From the NCBI GenBank assembly GCA_028283655.1, contig JAPWKE010000003.1:248001-312000 (forward strand): a stretch of 64,000 nt of DNA, written 5' to 3'. Position 1 is the stretch's first letter, and each line of letters begins with the position of its first letter. A program made the position numbers and the translations under genes. A model generated the notes under the pieces. That model was not told the origin of the DNA. It worked only from the letters and a program-made list of their open reading frames with translations, and did no database searches. Below, in pieces: positions 28,226 to 36,935 of the stretch. The stretch comes from Acidobacteriaceae bacterium (GTDB lineage Bacteria; Acidobacteriota; Terriglobia; Terriglobales; Acidobacteriaceae).

Positions 28226-29665
28226 GTGACGATGCAAACCCAGAACGGCAGGCTGGAGCGGACGCTCACCGCGCGAGGCGCGTTGGAGCTCAACCTGCTT
28301 GACATGATCGGCGTCGGCCCGTTCCTGACGCTGCCTCTGCTACTTGCCGCGATGGGCGGGCCGCAGGCGATGCTCGGCTGGTTGCTGGGCGCGTTGCTCG
28401 CTGTTTGCGACGGTCTGGTGTGGGCCGAGCTTGGCGCAGCGATGCCGCAGGCTGGCGGGACGTACGCATACCTGGTGGAGATGTTTCCCGGCCGCTGGGG
28501 CCGCTGGCTCAGCTTCCTCTTCGTCTTTCAACTCTGCTTCAGCGCACCGCTGAGCGTCGCCAGCGGATGTATCGGGCTCGCGCAGTATGCGAGCTTTCTG
28601 TGGCCGTCGTTGGCCAGCGAACCGGCGATGCATGTAACGCACCTCGGCGCCTATAGCTTTGGCATGGGAGCCAGCCGCACCACGTTGCTCGCGATGGTCG
28701 TCGTCGTTGTCGCCGTGCTGCTGCAGATGCGCAGCGTAGGCAAGCTGCGTGTGCTCTCGTTCAGCCTGTTGACGATTGTGCTCGCCACCATCGCCTTCTC
28801 CTGCGCGACCGGCGCGTTGCGCGGACACTGGTCGCAGGTGGTGGCGTTCCCGCCCGGTGCCTGGCACCTCGACGGAGCGTTCTTTGCCGGGCTTGGCTCT
28901 GCGATGCTCGTCGCCACATACGACTACTGGGGCTATTACAACGTCACGTTTCTCGGCGCGGAGGTGCGCGACCCTGAGCGCACAATTCCGCGCGTGGTCG
29001 TTGGTTCCATCTTCATTGTGGCGGTGCTGTACGTCGCGCTGAACGCCAGCGTTCTCAGCGTGATGGGAGCGCCTGAGATGCTCGGCGCACAGAGTCTCGG
29101 CGCACGCCGTGCCCTGCTCTCGGTCTTCATGATGAAGGCGTGGCTCCCCGTGCTCGGCGCAGTGCGTGCGATGGCGTTGGCAAAGCTGGCGGCGATGCTT
29201 GTGATGGTGACGGCGTTTGCAAGTGTCTTTTCACTACTGCTCGGCTACTCACGCATCCCGTACGCGGCGGCGAAGGACGGCAACTTTCTGCGGCTGTTCG
29301 CGAAGCTTGATCGCCGCGGCGAGTTCCCGCTGGTCTCGCTCGTAGCGCTCGCCGTAGTCGCCTGCGTATGCTGCTTCTTTTCGCTTGGTGACGTCATCGC
29401 CGCGCTGGTGGTGCTGCGCATCCTGCTGCAGTTCTCCATGCAGCACGTCGGCGTAATGCTGTGGCGCAAGCGCTGCCCGCAGGCGCGCCGACCGTTCCGT
29501 ATGTGGCTGTATCCGCTGCCTCCACTGCTTGCGTTGTGCGGTTTTGCGTACATTGTGGCCAGCCGTACGAAGGCTGCCAGCCAGATCTGGCTGACGCTTG
29601 TCATCGCGGTCGTCGGCTCGGTGATTTTTTTCATGCGCCGAAGCTCGCCGAAAGAGAATCTATAA
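28226..29665 (+). CDS. APC-family amino-acid permease
   Basis: A 479-residue transporter with about 12 membrane helices. It carries the APC N-terminal signature ALELNLLDMIGVGPFLTLPLL, then MPQAGGTYAYLVEMFPG and YYNVTFLGAEVRDPERTIPR. It probably imports amino acids or polyamines with protons; the substrate is unclear. GTG 28226 or ATG 28232 can start it; neither has a strong SD. It is divergent from the PIG-L gene (72 bp) and precedes msrPQ, with no obvious functional tie. Confidence 0.86.
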   Translation: MTMQTQNGRLERTLTARGALELNLLDMIGVGPFLTLPLLLAAMGGPQAMLGWLLGALLAVCDGLVWAELGAAMPQAGGTYAYLVEMFPGRWGRWLSFLFVFQLCFSAPLSVASGCIGLAQYASFLWPSLASEPAMHVTHLGAYSFGMGASRTTLLAMVVVVVAVLLQMRSVGKLRVLSFSLLTIVLATIAFSCATGALRGHWSQVVAFPPGAWHLDGAFFAGLGSAMLVATYDYWGYYNVTFLGAEVRDPERTIPRVVVGSIFIVAVLYVALNASVLSVMGAPEMLGAQSLGARRALLSVFMMKAWLPVLGAVRAMALAKLAAMLVMVTAFASVFSLLLGYSRIPYAAAKDGNFLRLFAKLDRRGEFPLVSLVALAVVACVCCFFSLGDVIAALVVLRILLQFSMQHVGVMLWRKRCPQARRPFRMWLYPLPPLLALCGFAYIVASRTKAASQIWLTLVIAVVGSVIFFMRRSSPKENL

Positions 29666-29745
29666 CTCTCTCTGGTGCGTCGATATGATGAGGGTGCTGC
29701 TCGACGGGATATCACCCGAACGAACGTCCTCAGGAGGACAGGCCG

Positions 29746-30699
29746 ATGCTGATCAGAACAACCCAGGAAATTCCTTCCAGCGAAATTACTCCGAGGGACA
29801 CGGTGCGGGCGTTTCAGCGCAGCCGCCGCGAAGTGCTGATGGGCATGGGCGCTGTGGCAGGAGCCGCGCTGCTTCCTGCTAAGGCCTTCGCACTCAACAA
29901 GCTCGCCGTCACGCCGAACGGCAAGTACGTCGTAAACGAGCAGATGACACCGCAGGGCAAGGCCCAGAGCTACAACAACTTTTACGAGTTCGGCACGGAC
30001 AAGAGCGATCCCTCGGAGAACGCTGGCTCGCTGCACACGCGGCCGTGGACGATCAAGATCGAAGGGCTGATTCAGAAGCCGCTCACCTTCGATATCGACA
30101 CCGTGCTGCGCTATCGCCCGCTCGAGCAGCGCGTCTACCGCTTCCGCTGCGTCGAGGCGTGGTCGATGGTGATCCCGTGGGACGGCTATCCGCTCGCTGA
30201 ACTCATCAAGGCCGCTAACCCTTTGCCCAGCGCGAAGTTCGTGCAGTTTGTCTCTCTCGCAGACTCTAAGCAGGAGAAGCTGCCCAGCGGCTTTGACTGG
30301 CCCTACGTCGAAGGCCTGCGTATGGACGAAGCGATGAATCCGCTGACGCTGCTGACCTTCGGCAGCTACGGAGAAACGCTCGCGAACCAGCAGGGCGCAC
30401 CGATCCGCGTGATCGTGCCGTGGAAGTACGGCTTCAAGAGCGCGAAGTCGATCGTGAAGATTCGCTTTACGGACAAGCAGCCGGATACGACGTGGAACCA
30501 GATGGCTCCCAGCGAGTACGGCTTCTACTCCAACGTGAACCCGTACGTTGACCACCCGCGCTGGTCGCAGGCGCATGAACGCCGCCTTGACTCCACCAAC
30601 AGCCTCTTCCCGAAGACGATCCCGACGCTGCCCTTCAACGGCTATGGCAATGAAGTCGCCGGGCTGTATGCTGGGATGGATCTCAAGAAATTTTTCTAG
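29746..30699 (+). CDS. msrP: Protein-methionine-sulfoxide reductase catalytic subunit MsrP
   Basis: A periplasmic molybdopterin enzyme of 317 residues that reduces methionine sulfoxide in oxidised envelope proteins. AGGAGG lies just upstream of ATG 29746. A twin-arginine signal ([14 protein letters not shown], Arg27-Arg28) fits Tat export of a folded cofactor protein. The oxidoreductase Moco domain follows; the Mo-ligating Cys is Cys135 in [11 protein letters not shown], with [16 protein letters not shown] downstream. The haem-containing membrane partner MsrQ is encoded 9 bp after it, so the electron route quinone-MsrQ-MsrP is complete. Confidence 0.94.
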   Translation: MLIRTTQEIPSSEITPRDTVRAFQRSRREVLMGMGAVAGAALLPAKAFALNKLAVTPNGKYVVNEQMTPQGKAQSYNNFYEFGTDKSDPSENAGSLHTRPWTIKIEGLIQKPLTFDIDTVLRYRPLEQRVYRFRCVEAWSMVIPWDGYPLAELIKAANPLPSAKFVQFVSLADSKQEKLPSGFDWPYVEGLRMDEAMNPLTLLTFGSYGETLANQQGAPIRVIVPWKYGFKSAKSIVKIRFTDKQPDTTWNQMAPSEYGFYSNVNPYVDHPRWSQAHERRLDSTNSLFPKTIPTLPFNGYGNEVAGLYAGMDLKKFF

Positions 30700-30708
30700 A
30701 GGAGTCGG

Positions 30709-31407
30709 ATGCCGTCCAAAGCGATCCCCTGGCTGAAGGCCGTCGTGCATGTACTTTGTCTGCTGCCGTTCTTGAAGCTGCTGCAGATGTATCACTCGGG
30801 CGCGCTCGTCGAGCTCACCGACCCTGTGCAGTACATGACGCACTTCACCGGCAACTGGGCGCTCTGGATTCTGCTGGCCGATCTTGCCATCACACCGCTG
30901 CGCCGCCTGTCACCGAAGCTCGGCTGGCTGATCCGCTTCCGTCGCATGGTGGGGCTCTACGCGTTCTTCTACGCGACGTTGCATCTGCTCATCTACGTCT
31001 TCCTTTTCTCGGGCTATGACGTTCCGACAGCGTTGGAAGGTCTGAAAGCGCACCACTACGGCGAGCCTTTCCACCAGCTTTCGCTGGTCTGGCCGACGAT
31101 TTGGGACGATCTGCTGAAGCGCAAGTTCATCCAGGTCGGCCTGCTCACCTGGACGATTCTCCTGGCCCTGACCATCACCAGCCCGCAACGCGTCCTGCGA
31201 GCGATGGGCGGCAAGAACTGGCAGCGGTTGCACCGTCTGGTGTATCTCGCTGGCTTCCTCGCGCTCATGCACTTCTGGTGGTCGGTGAAGGCTGGCGTCA
31301 AGGCGCCGATGGCCGACACCATCGTGTTTTTTGCGCTCATGCTCGCTCGTATTGCCTGGACGCTGATCAAAAAGTACAAAAAACGCCCTGTGTTGAAGCC
31401 CGCCTAA
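30709..31407 (+). CDS. msrQ: MsrQ haem-binding membrane subunit
   Basis: A 232-residue membrane protein with six predicted helices and a ferric-reductase-like core. Candidate haem His residues lie in YATLHLLIYV and in RLHRLVYLAGFLALMHFWW. GGAG stands 4-5 nt before ATG 30709. It passes quinol electrons to MsrP, the gene immediately upstream. Confidence 0.93.
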   Translation: MPSKAIPWLKAVVHVLCLLPFLKLLQMYHSGALVELTDPVQYMTHFTGNWALWILLADLAITPLRRLSPKLGWLIRFRRMVGLYAFFYATLHLLIYVFLFSGYDVPTALEGLKAHHYGEPFHQLSLVWPTIWDDLLKRKFIQVGLLTWTILLALTITSPQRVLRAMGGKNWQRLHRLVYLAGFLALMHFWWSVKAGVKAPMADTIVFFALMLARIAWTLIKKYKKRPVLKPA

Positions 31408-31476
31408 GCAACTTGCATTTGCCAGCGGGGTTCTCACAGGTTGAGAATTCCTCCGTAGCGATCGAGGTGTTTTGCG

Positions 31477-33756
31477 ATGAAGCTGATTCCGCTGGCGTTA
31501 GTTCTTTCGAGCATGGTGGCATCGGGTGCGATCGCGCACTCGCAAATGATGACCGACGCGGCGACGCAGCAGGACGCGCCGTCGATGCAGAATGAGGCGC
31601 CACCTCCGACGCCGGCGCAGATGCATGCAGCCCAGACTTTCGCGGGCAAGAGCAAGGCCGCGTTCCCTCCGAAGCCTGCAGCCCACGCTGAGTTGGCTTC
31701 GTTGAGCCAGCGTGAACGCGCCGTACAACTGCTCAATCGCTTCGCCTACGGTCCGCGCCCCGGCGACGTCGACCGCGTCCTTGCCATGGGTACGGACAAG
31801 TGGCTGGAGCAGCAGCTTAATCCCGATAGCTACAAGGACGCCGCTCTCACGAAACGTCTGGCTGATTTCCCCACGTTGAACATGTCTCCAAGCAGCGCGA
31901 TGGCGGTTTATCCGTTCGTGTCGCAGGTGAACATGACTTCGGACGGCAAGATTCCTTTTCCGGCTGATCCGCTGACGAACGCCGTGATGGAGGTGCAGGT
32001 GGCGAAGTATCAGGCTTCGCGAACGCACCGTGCGCCCGATGGCACGGTGGTACCCAAGCCCATCCTGAGTGACGACGAGATTGCCGCAAAGAAGAAGCAG
32101 GAGAAGGAAGCCGCAACGCGGCTTGCGGCTGGTCTGCTGGTGTTGCCGAAGAATGAGCGGATGGCGGCGATCGTGAAGATGCCGGTCGACGATCGCATCG
32201 CGCTCACCCGCAACGGCAGCCTGAGCGGTGAGCAGCGTCGGATGCTCTTTGCCGACTTCAACCCGCGCGAACGCGAGACCTTCATCGCCATGAGCGGAGA
32301 GACGAACTCGGCCTACTTCCTTCGCGACGAGCTTTCGCAGGCACGGATGCTGCGCGACATCCTGAGCGAGCGGCAACTCGAGCAGGTGATGACGAACTTC
32401 TGGTTCAACCACTTCAACGTCTACATGCCGAAGGACGGCGACCAGTGGTACACCGCCAGCTATGAGCGCGATGTGATTCGCAAGAACGCGCTGGGCAAGT
32501 TCAGCGACCTGCTGCTGGCCACAGCGGAGTCTCCGGCGATGATGGTTTATCTCGACAACTATCAGTCGATCGGTCCTGATTCACTGGCGAACGGCGTCGA
32601 TCCGAAGAACCCGAACAGCAAGCGCGGTAACAAGGGATTGAACGAAAACTACGGCCGTGAGGTGATGGAACTTCACACGCTGAGCGTCAACGGCGGCTAC
32701 TCGCAGGCAGACGTTACAACGCTCTCGGCGATCCTCACCGGCTGGGGTGTGGACCGCGCCAACCAGGGCGGCGGCTTCGCGTTTGACCCAAGGCGGCATG
32801 AACCCGGGCCGAAGTACTGGCTCGGTTACCGCATCGATGACGACGGCATGGCCACGAAGTTGAAGCCAGGCGATCCGATTCCGAAGCAGGCCTTTGGGCC
32901 GAGCGATGACGTTGCCACCGCCGCCAGCATGAAGCAGGGAATTACTGCGCTGAAGATACTGGCGGCAAGCCCGAAGACCGCGCACTTTGTCTCTTACCTC
33001 ATGGCGCAGTACTTCCTTGCGGACACACCTCCAGACGCGCTTGTGGCGCGGCTTGAGAAGACCTACATGGACTCCGATGGCGACATCAAAGCGATGTTAC
33101 GTACGCTCGCGCACTCGCCCGAGTTCAACGCCAGGCAGTACTTCCACAACAAGGTGAAGACGCCGGAAGAGTTCGTCGCCTCTGCGTTTCGTGCAACGGC
33201 GACGACGCCCGACAATCCATCGCAGCTCGTGAACTCGATCAAAGAGTTGGGCGAGCCGCTCTACGCCAAGCTGGAGCCGACGGGCTACTACCTGACGGCA
33301 GATGTCTGGATGAACTCCAACGCGTTGAAGGACCGTTTGAACTTTAGCTACAACCTCACGACCGGCCGTTACGGCGGACAGAAGTTCGATGCGCCGAAGC
33401 TGCTGGCGATCGGTCTGATGACGCCTTCAGGAGCCGGGCAGATCGCCGCTCCGCAGCCGATGCCAGCCTCCTCGCCAGTATCGGCTACGCACGCTGCGCC
33501 TGCAAAGCGTGTGGCATGGGCCGGGGAAGAACAGCAGGCCGCACCCATGCAAAAGCCCGCTCCTGCAACGTTGAGTACGGGATCTCAGGTAACGATGCGC
33601 GTGCTTGAAGCCACGATGATGGGGACGCCTGTCTCGTCGCAGACCAACCAGTTGATTCAGGCCGAGATGGTTCGCCAGGGCGAAGGCGATCCCGTGCAGG
33701 CGCTCAACGTATTGTCTGCGTTGGTCATGGGCTCACCGGAGTTCCAGTTGCGTTAG
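31477..33756 (+). CDS. DUF1800 domain protein
   Basis: A 759-residue exported protein. GAGGTG lies 8 nt before the ATG. The signal peptide ends near AIAHSQ; a Pro/Ala-rich linker leads to the DUF1800 region starting at LLNRFAYGPRPGDVDRVLAMG, with FWFNHFNVYMPKD, YLDNYQSIG, GLNENYGREVMELHTLSVNG and YSQADVTTLSAILTGWGV in family order. DUF1800 genes are normally followed by a DUF1501 gene; here a DoxX-like membrane protein follows instead. A long low-complexity stretch near residues 640-700 precedes the C-terminal helix. Function unknown; an envelope location is inferred. Confidence 0.9.
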   Translation: MKLIPLALVLSSMVASGAIAHSQMMTDAATQQDAPSMQNEAPPPTPAQMHAAQTFAGKSKAAFPPKPAAHAELASLSQRERAVQLLNRFAYGPRPGDVDRVLAMGTDKWLEQQLNPDSYKDAALTKRLADFPTLNMSPSSAMAVYPFVSQVNMTSDGKIPFPADPLTNAVMEVQVAKYQASRTHRAPDGTVVPKPILSDDEIAAKKKQEKEAATRLAAGLLVLPKNERMAAIVKMPVDDRIALTRNGSLSGEQRRMLFADFNPRERETFIAMSGETNSAYFLRDELSQARMLRDILSERQLEQVMTNFWFNHFNVYMPKDGDQWYTASYERDVIRKNALGKFSDLLLATAESPAMMVYLDNYQSIGPDSLANGVDPKNPNSKRGNKGLNENYGREVMELHTLSVNGGYSQADVTTLSAILTGWGVDRANQGGGFAFDPRRHEPGPKYWLGYRIDDDGMATKLKPGDPIPKQAFGPSDDVATAASMKQGITALKILAASPKTAHFVSYLMAQYFLADTPPDALVARLEKTYMDSDGDIKAMLRTLAHSPEFNARQYFHNKVKTPEEFVASAFRATATTPDNPSQLVNSIKELGEPLYAKLEPTGYYLTADVWMNSNALKDRLNFSYNLTTGRYGGQKFDAPKLLAIGLMTPSGAGQIAAPQPMPASSPVSATHAAPAKRVAWAGEEQQAAPMQKPAPATLSTGSQVTMRVLEATMMGTPVSSQTNQLIQAEMVRQGEGDPVQALNVLSALVMGSPEFQLR

Positions 33757-33840
33757 AGAAAAGCTTGCGTGAAGAAGGCCTGACGGCGATATGATCTGCA
33801 GAATATCGCTCTGAAATCTTTTGCACGACAAGGACAACGC

Positions 33841-35205
33841 ATGATCGTTGACACTGCCGCTCCGCTTGAAGCGCAGCCTGTTCACTGGACTCCTCTTACG
33901 CGCTTTCTCTTTCGCTTCGCGTTTTTGTTCTTCTTCTGCTTTCTGTTTGCCTTCGGGAACGGCTCCTTGCTGGAGCTCTTTCCCGTCGTCGGTAATTGGA
34001 TCAGCACGGGGATTGAGTGGCCGTTCCAGCACCTGAGCGTGTGGTTGGCCGCACACCTGTTTCATGTGCAGGGCATCGGGGCTCACTTTCATCCGACGGG
34101 CTCGGGCGACACCGCCGTGCAATGGATTCTGCAGGGTGTCTTCCTCGCCTTTGCGCTAGGCGGAGCCATTGTCTGGACGATCCTTTCGCACCTGCGCGGC
34201 AAGCGGGTCGAGTACCAGATGCTCTACGCCTGGCTGCGTTTTCTGCTGCGCCTCACCTGTGCGCTCTTCATGTTCTCCTACGGCACGGCAAAGCTCTTTC
34301 CCATGCAGATGGCGCCGCCTTCCATCGCCATTCTCAATGAGCCCGTCGGCAATCTCTCTCCGATGACGTTGCTGTGGATCAGCATCGGGCTCAACCCTTG
34401 GTACGAGATGATCTGCGGCGCTGCGGAGCTTATGGGTGGCGTGCTTCTGCTCTTCCGGCGCACGGCCCTGGCTGGAGCGTTACTCTCCGCGTTCGTGATG
34501 ACGAACGTGCTGCTCTACAACCTCTTCTTTGATGTTCCGGTGAAGATCTTTGCCGCCAATCTGCTGCTGGCGTTGCTCTTCATCTGCCTGCCCGACATCA
34601 AGTCGTTGTGGGGCTTCTTCTGGAAGCATAAGCCGTCCGCTCCCACGGGCATATGGATTCCGCCGGTCCAGCGTAAGGCGTTCCGCATTACGACGCGCAC
34701 CATAGAGATCGTCTACGTCGTGGCTATCCTCGTTGTCATGCCGGGGATGGAAGGCTATGGCTACATGGCGTCGGTGAAGAACGCGCACAAGCCCACCGAC
34801 CTGCTCGGTGCGTGGCATATCGTCGCCACCAGCAACCCTGCCGGTGCGCTGTTGACGCCGGAGAAGCAGCCCATCACCGACCTCTACGTCGACACCGCTG
34901 TGCGTGCGTTCACGCGCGGTGTCGATGGCGAGCTCTGGCGCACGCGGCTCAACACAGATCCCACGGCGAAGACCGTCAACGTCCGTGTCTATGTGGAAGG
35001 TGGCCGTGACTACAGCTACACGATGCCGGACAGCCAGCACCTGCAGCTAATAGCCACGGCACCGAAGAGTGATCCGAAAATCAAGGCACCGGCAAAGCCG
35101 TTTGTACCCGTAACGATCATGCTCGTGCGCACACCTGTGCCGTCGCACTATCCGTTGCTGGATCGCGGCTTCCATTGGGTGAACGAGTGGGGTCTGGAGC
35201 GTTAA
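33841..35205 (+). CDS. DoxX-like multi-pass membrane protein
   Basis: 454 residues; AAGGACA lies 7 nt before the ATG. Seven or so membrane helices fill residues 20-310. The central part (about 130-255, LRLTCALFMFSYGTAKLFPMQM, then NPWYEMICGAAELMGGVLLL) resembles DoxX/SURF4-type proteins. After the last helix a soluble C-terminal domain (about 300-454, beta-rich, THR-like LLGAWHIVATSNP) is predicted on the far side of the membrane. The stop abuts the stop of the convergent PIG-L gene with no gap. Function unknown; redox or quinone-related roles are reported for some DoxX proteins. Confidence 0.72.
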   Translation: MIVDTAAPLEAQPVHWTPLTRFLFRFAFLFFFCFLFAFGNGSLLELFPVVGNWISTGIEWPFQHLSVWLAAHLFHVQGIGAHFHPTGSGDTAVQWILQGVFLAFALGGAIVWTILSHLRGKRVEYQMLYAWLRFLLRLTCALFMFSYGTAKLFPMQMAPPSIAILNEPVGNLSPMTLLWISIGLNPWYEMICGAAELMGGVLLLFRRTALAGALLSAFVMTNVLLYNLFFDVPVKIFAANLLLALLFICLPDIKSLWGFFWKHKPSAPTGIWIPPVQRKAFRITTRTIEIVYVVAILVVMPGMEGYGYMASVKNAHKPTDLLGAWHIVATSNPAGALLTPEKQPITDLYVDTAVRAFTRGVDGELWRTRLNTDPTAKTVNVRVYVEGGRDYSYTMPDSQHLQLIATAPKSDPKIKAPAKPFVPVTIMLVRTPVPSHYPLLDRGFHWVNEWGLER

Positions 35206-35940
35206 CTAGACGTCCGCTACGCCTTCAAATAAGTCAGTGGATGGACGCGCTGGCTGCGGCACGGTTGCTGCGGCCAGCGTGTAGCGTTCTTCCCCGCCGT
35301 GCTTGGCAAAGACATCCGCCGTTGCGTGCATCACCGGAGCCTGTGAAACATGTTGGCGGAACGCCTCCTGCTTACGCTCGAAGACGTTGCGAACATCCAG
35401 CGTGCAGGTCCACGGAGCCAGCAGGGGAGCGTGGCGCTCGGGCAGCACAAAGTTGCCACTCAGGTAATACAACCGCTGCGGCTGGAAGAGGTCGCCAGCT
35501 TCGGGGTAGCGCTTCGGGTGCCCTGCCCAGTGGAACGCCGCTGTCGTTGCGGCAGAGACCGTCGTATGGTCAGCGTGCGTGTTCAGCGCGCCCTCGCCGC
35601 CGAAGGTGATGATGACGTGCGGACGGAGTGCGCGGATACGCTTGACGAGCACTTCGCCGAGTGACGAGAGCGACTCGAACTCCAGCCGGGCGTCCTGATA
35701 ATCCAGCAGCTCCGCGTTCTTCACACCAAGCACCTTGCAGGACGCTTCAAACTCTGCGCGGCGCATCGCGCCCAGCTCTTTGCTGGAGCTCGCGCTGCCA
35801 CGGTACGTCGCCGCCTGACCATCCGTCAGGCAGATCACCGAGGTTTCAGCGCCGCGGTCAGCGGCCAGAGCCAAAGCTCCGCCGAAAGCAAAACATTCGT
35901 CATCAGGATGTGCGCAGACGCAGAGTAGCCGAAGTGCCAT
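35206..35940 (-). CDS. PIG-L family N-deacetylase (BshB/MshB-like)
   Basis: A 244-residue cytoplasmic zinc deacetylase. ATG 35940 is fixed by a perfect AGGAGGT 3-4 nt upstream and matches the usual N-terminus LRLLCVCAHPDDECFAFGG. The second metal motif is THADHTTVS. Size and form fit the N-acetylglucosaminyl-malate deacetylase of bacillithiol synthesis or related amino-sugar deacetylases. No bshA/bshC neighbour is present to settle this. Much smaller than the secreted PIG-L protein at 25556. Confidence 0.86.
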   Translation of the reverse strand: MALRLLCVCAHPDDECFAFGGALALAADRGAETSVICLTDGQAATYRGSASSSKELGAMRRAEFEASCKVLGVKNAELLDYQDARLEFESLSSLGEVLVKRIRALRPHVIITFGGEGALNTHADHTTVSAATTAAFHWAGHPKRYPEAGDLFQPQRLYYLSGNFVLPERHAPLLAPWTCTLDVRNVFERKQEAFRQHVSQAPVMHATADVFAKHGGEERYTLAAATVPQPARPSTDLFEGVADV

Positions 35941-35986
35941 AGACCTCCTATGGTAGCGCGGCAGGGAGCTCATTTCACCGCGAAAA

Positions 35987-36736
35987 CTACGCCGGTTCGT
36001 CGCCGAAGAGAAGATCGGCAGAGTCGATCCTGTCGGCGAGCGCGGCTTCGCGATTCAGCGCCGCCACGGGAGCAAAGCTCTGCCGATGCAGCGGCGTCGG
36101 CCCATACTTTCGCAGGGCATCGCCGTGCACCCGCGTGCCATAGCCCTTGTGCGCGGCCAGCCCGTACTGCGGATAGATCAGGTCCGCCTCCCGCATCAGC
36201 GCATCGCGATGCACCTTGGCTACAACAGAAGCCGCCGCAATCGACAGGCACAACGCATCGCCGTAGTAGAGCTTCGTCTGGGCGCATGGGTGGTCGATCA
36301 GCATCGCGTCCAGAATGATGTGGTCCGGCGCGACGGCAAGCTGCTGCACGGCTCTAAGCATCGCCAGTCGCGATGCCTGATAGATGTTGATGCGGTCGAT
36401 CGTCTCCGCATCGACCTCGGCGATCGCAAACGCAATCGCCTTTGCACGAATCTCTTTGTCGAGCGCCTCGCGTTGCGCTTCGTCCAACTGTTTGGAGTCC
36501 GTCAGCCCCATGCGCTGCAGATCTTCGCTGCCCTCGGGCAGAATCGCGGCCGCCGCCACAACCGGCCCATAGAGCGCTCCCCGCCCCACCTCATCCACGC
36601 CCGCAATGACTTTGTAGCCGTGGTAGCGCAGCGCCTCTTCCGGCGCGCTGGAGCACACAAGCTGCTTGAGCATCTTCTGTTTGGCCGTCGCTTTGGTCAC
36701 GCCGGTCGGCTGCGGAATACGGAAAAGTGAGCCCAT
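35987..36736 (-). CDS. rnhB: Ribonuclease HII
   Basis: A 249-residue type 2 RNase H that removes ribonucleotides and RNA primers from RNA-DNA hybrids. The metal site is AGVDEVGRGALYGPVVAAA, with further acids in DHIILDAMLI and the SIAAASVVAKVHRD helix, then GYGTRVHGDAL and RQSF near the end. About 25 residues precede the family core, so a later start at the MLKQLV methionine is possible; neither start has a strong SD. Confidence 0.95.
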   Translation of the reverse strand: MGSLFRIPQPTGVTKATAKQKMLKQLVCSSAPEEALRYHGYKVIAGVDEVGRGALYGPVVAAAAILPEGSEDLQRMGLTDSKQLDEAQREALDKEIRAKAIAFAIAEVDAETIDRINIYQASRLAMLRAVQQLAVAPDHIILDAMLIDHPCAQTKLYYGDALCLSIAAASVVAKVHRDALMREADLIYPQYGLAAHKGYGTRVHGDALRKYGPTPLHRQSFAPVAALNREAALADRIDSADLLFGDEPA

Positions 36737-36935
36737 TGTCCAATCGTGTCAGTAGGTTGTAGTCGCGCGAGAGTGCGTTCCAACTTAAGTGTAGAGGAAG
36801 CCCCTAATCGGGTAATCTGAAGGTATCTCCCCGCAGTTTGTAAGCGAAAATGATGAAAGCTTGTAAAGAAAAATGAAGAAAGCGGAAGGGCGGCCGTTCG
36901 CGGTTGCGGCCTTCCTCCCTGTCTTCAGGATCAAC

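Noticed and set aside
29245-30843. 532-codon minus-strand open frame
   Set aside because: Antisense to the permease and msrP; no domain.
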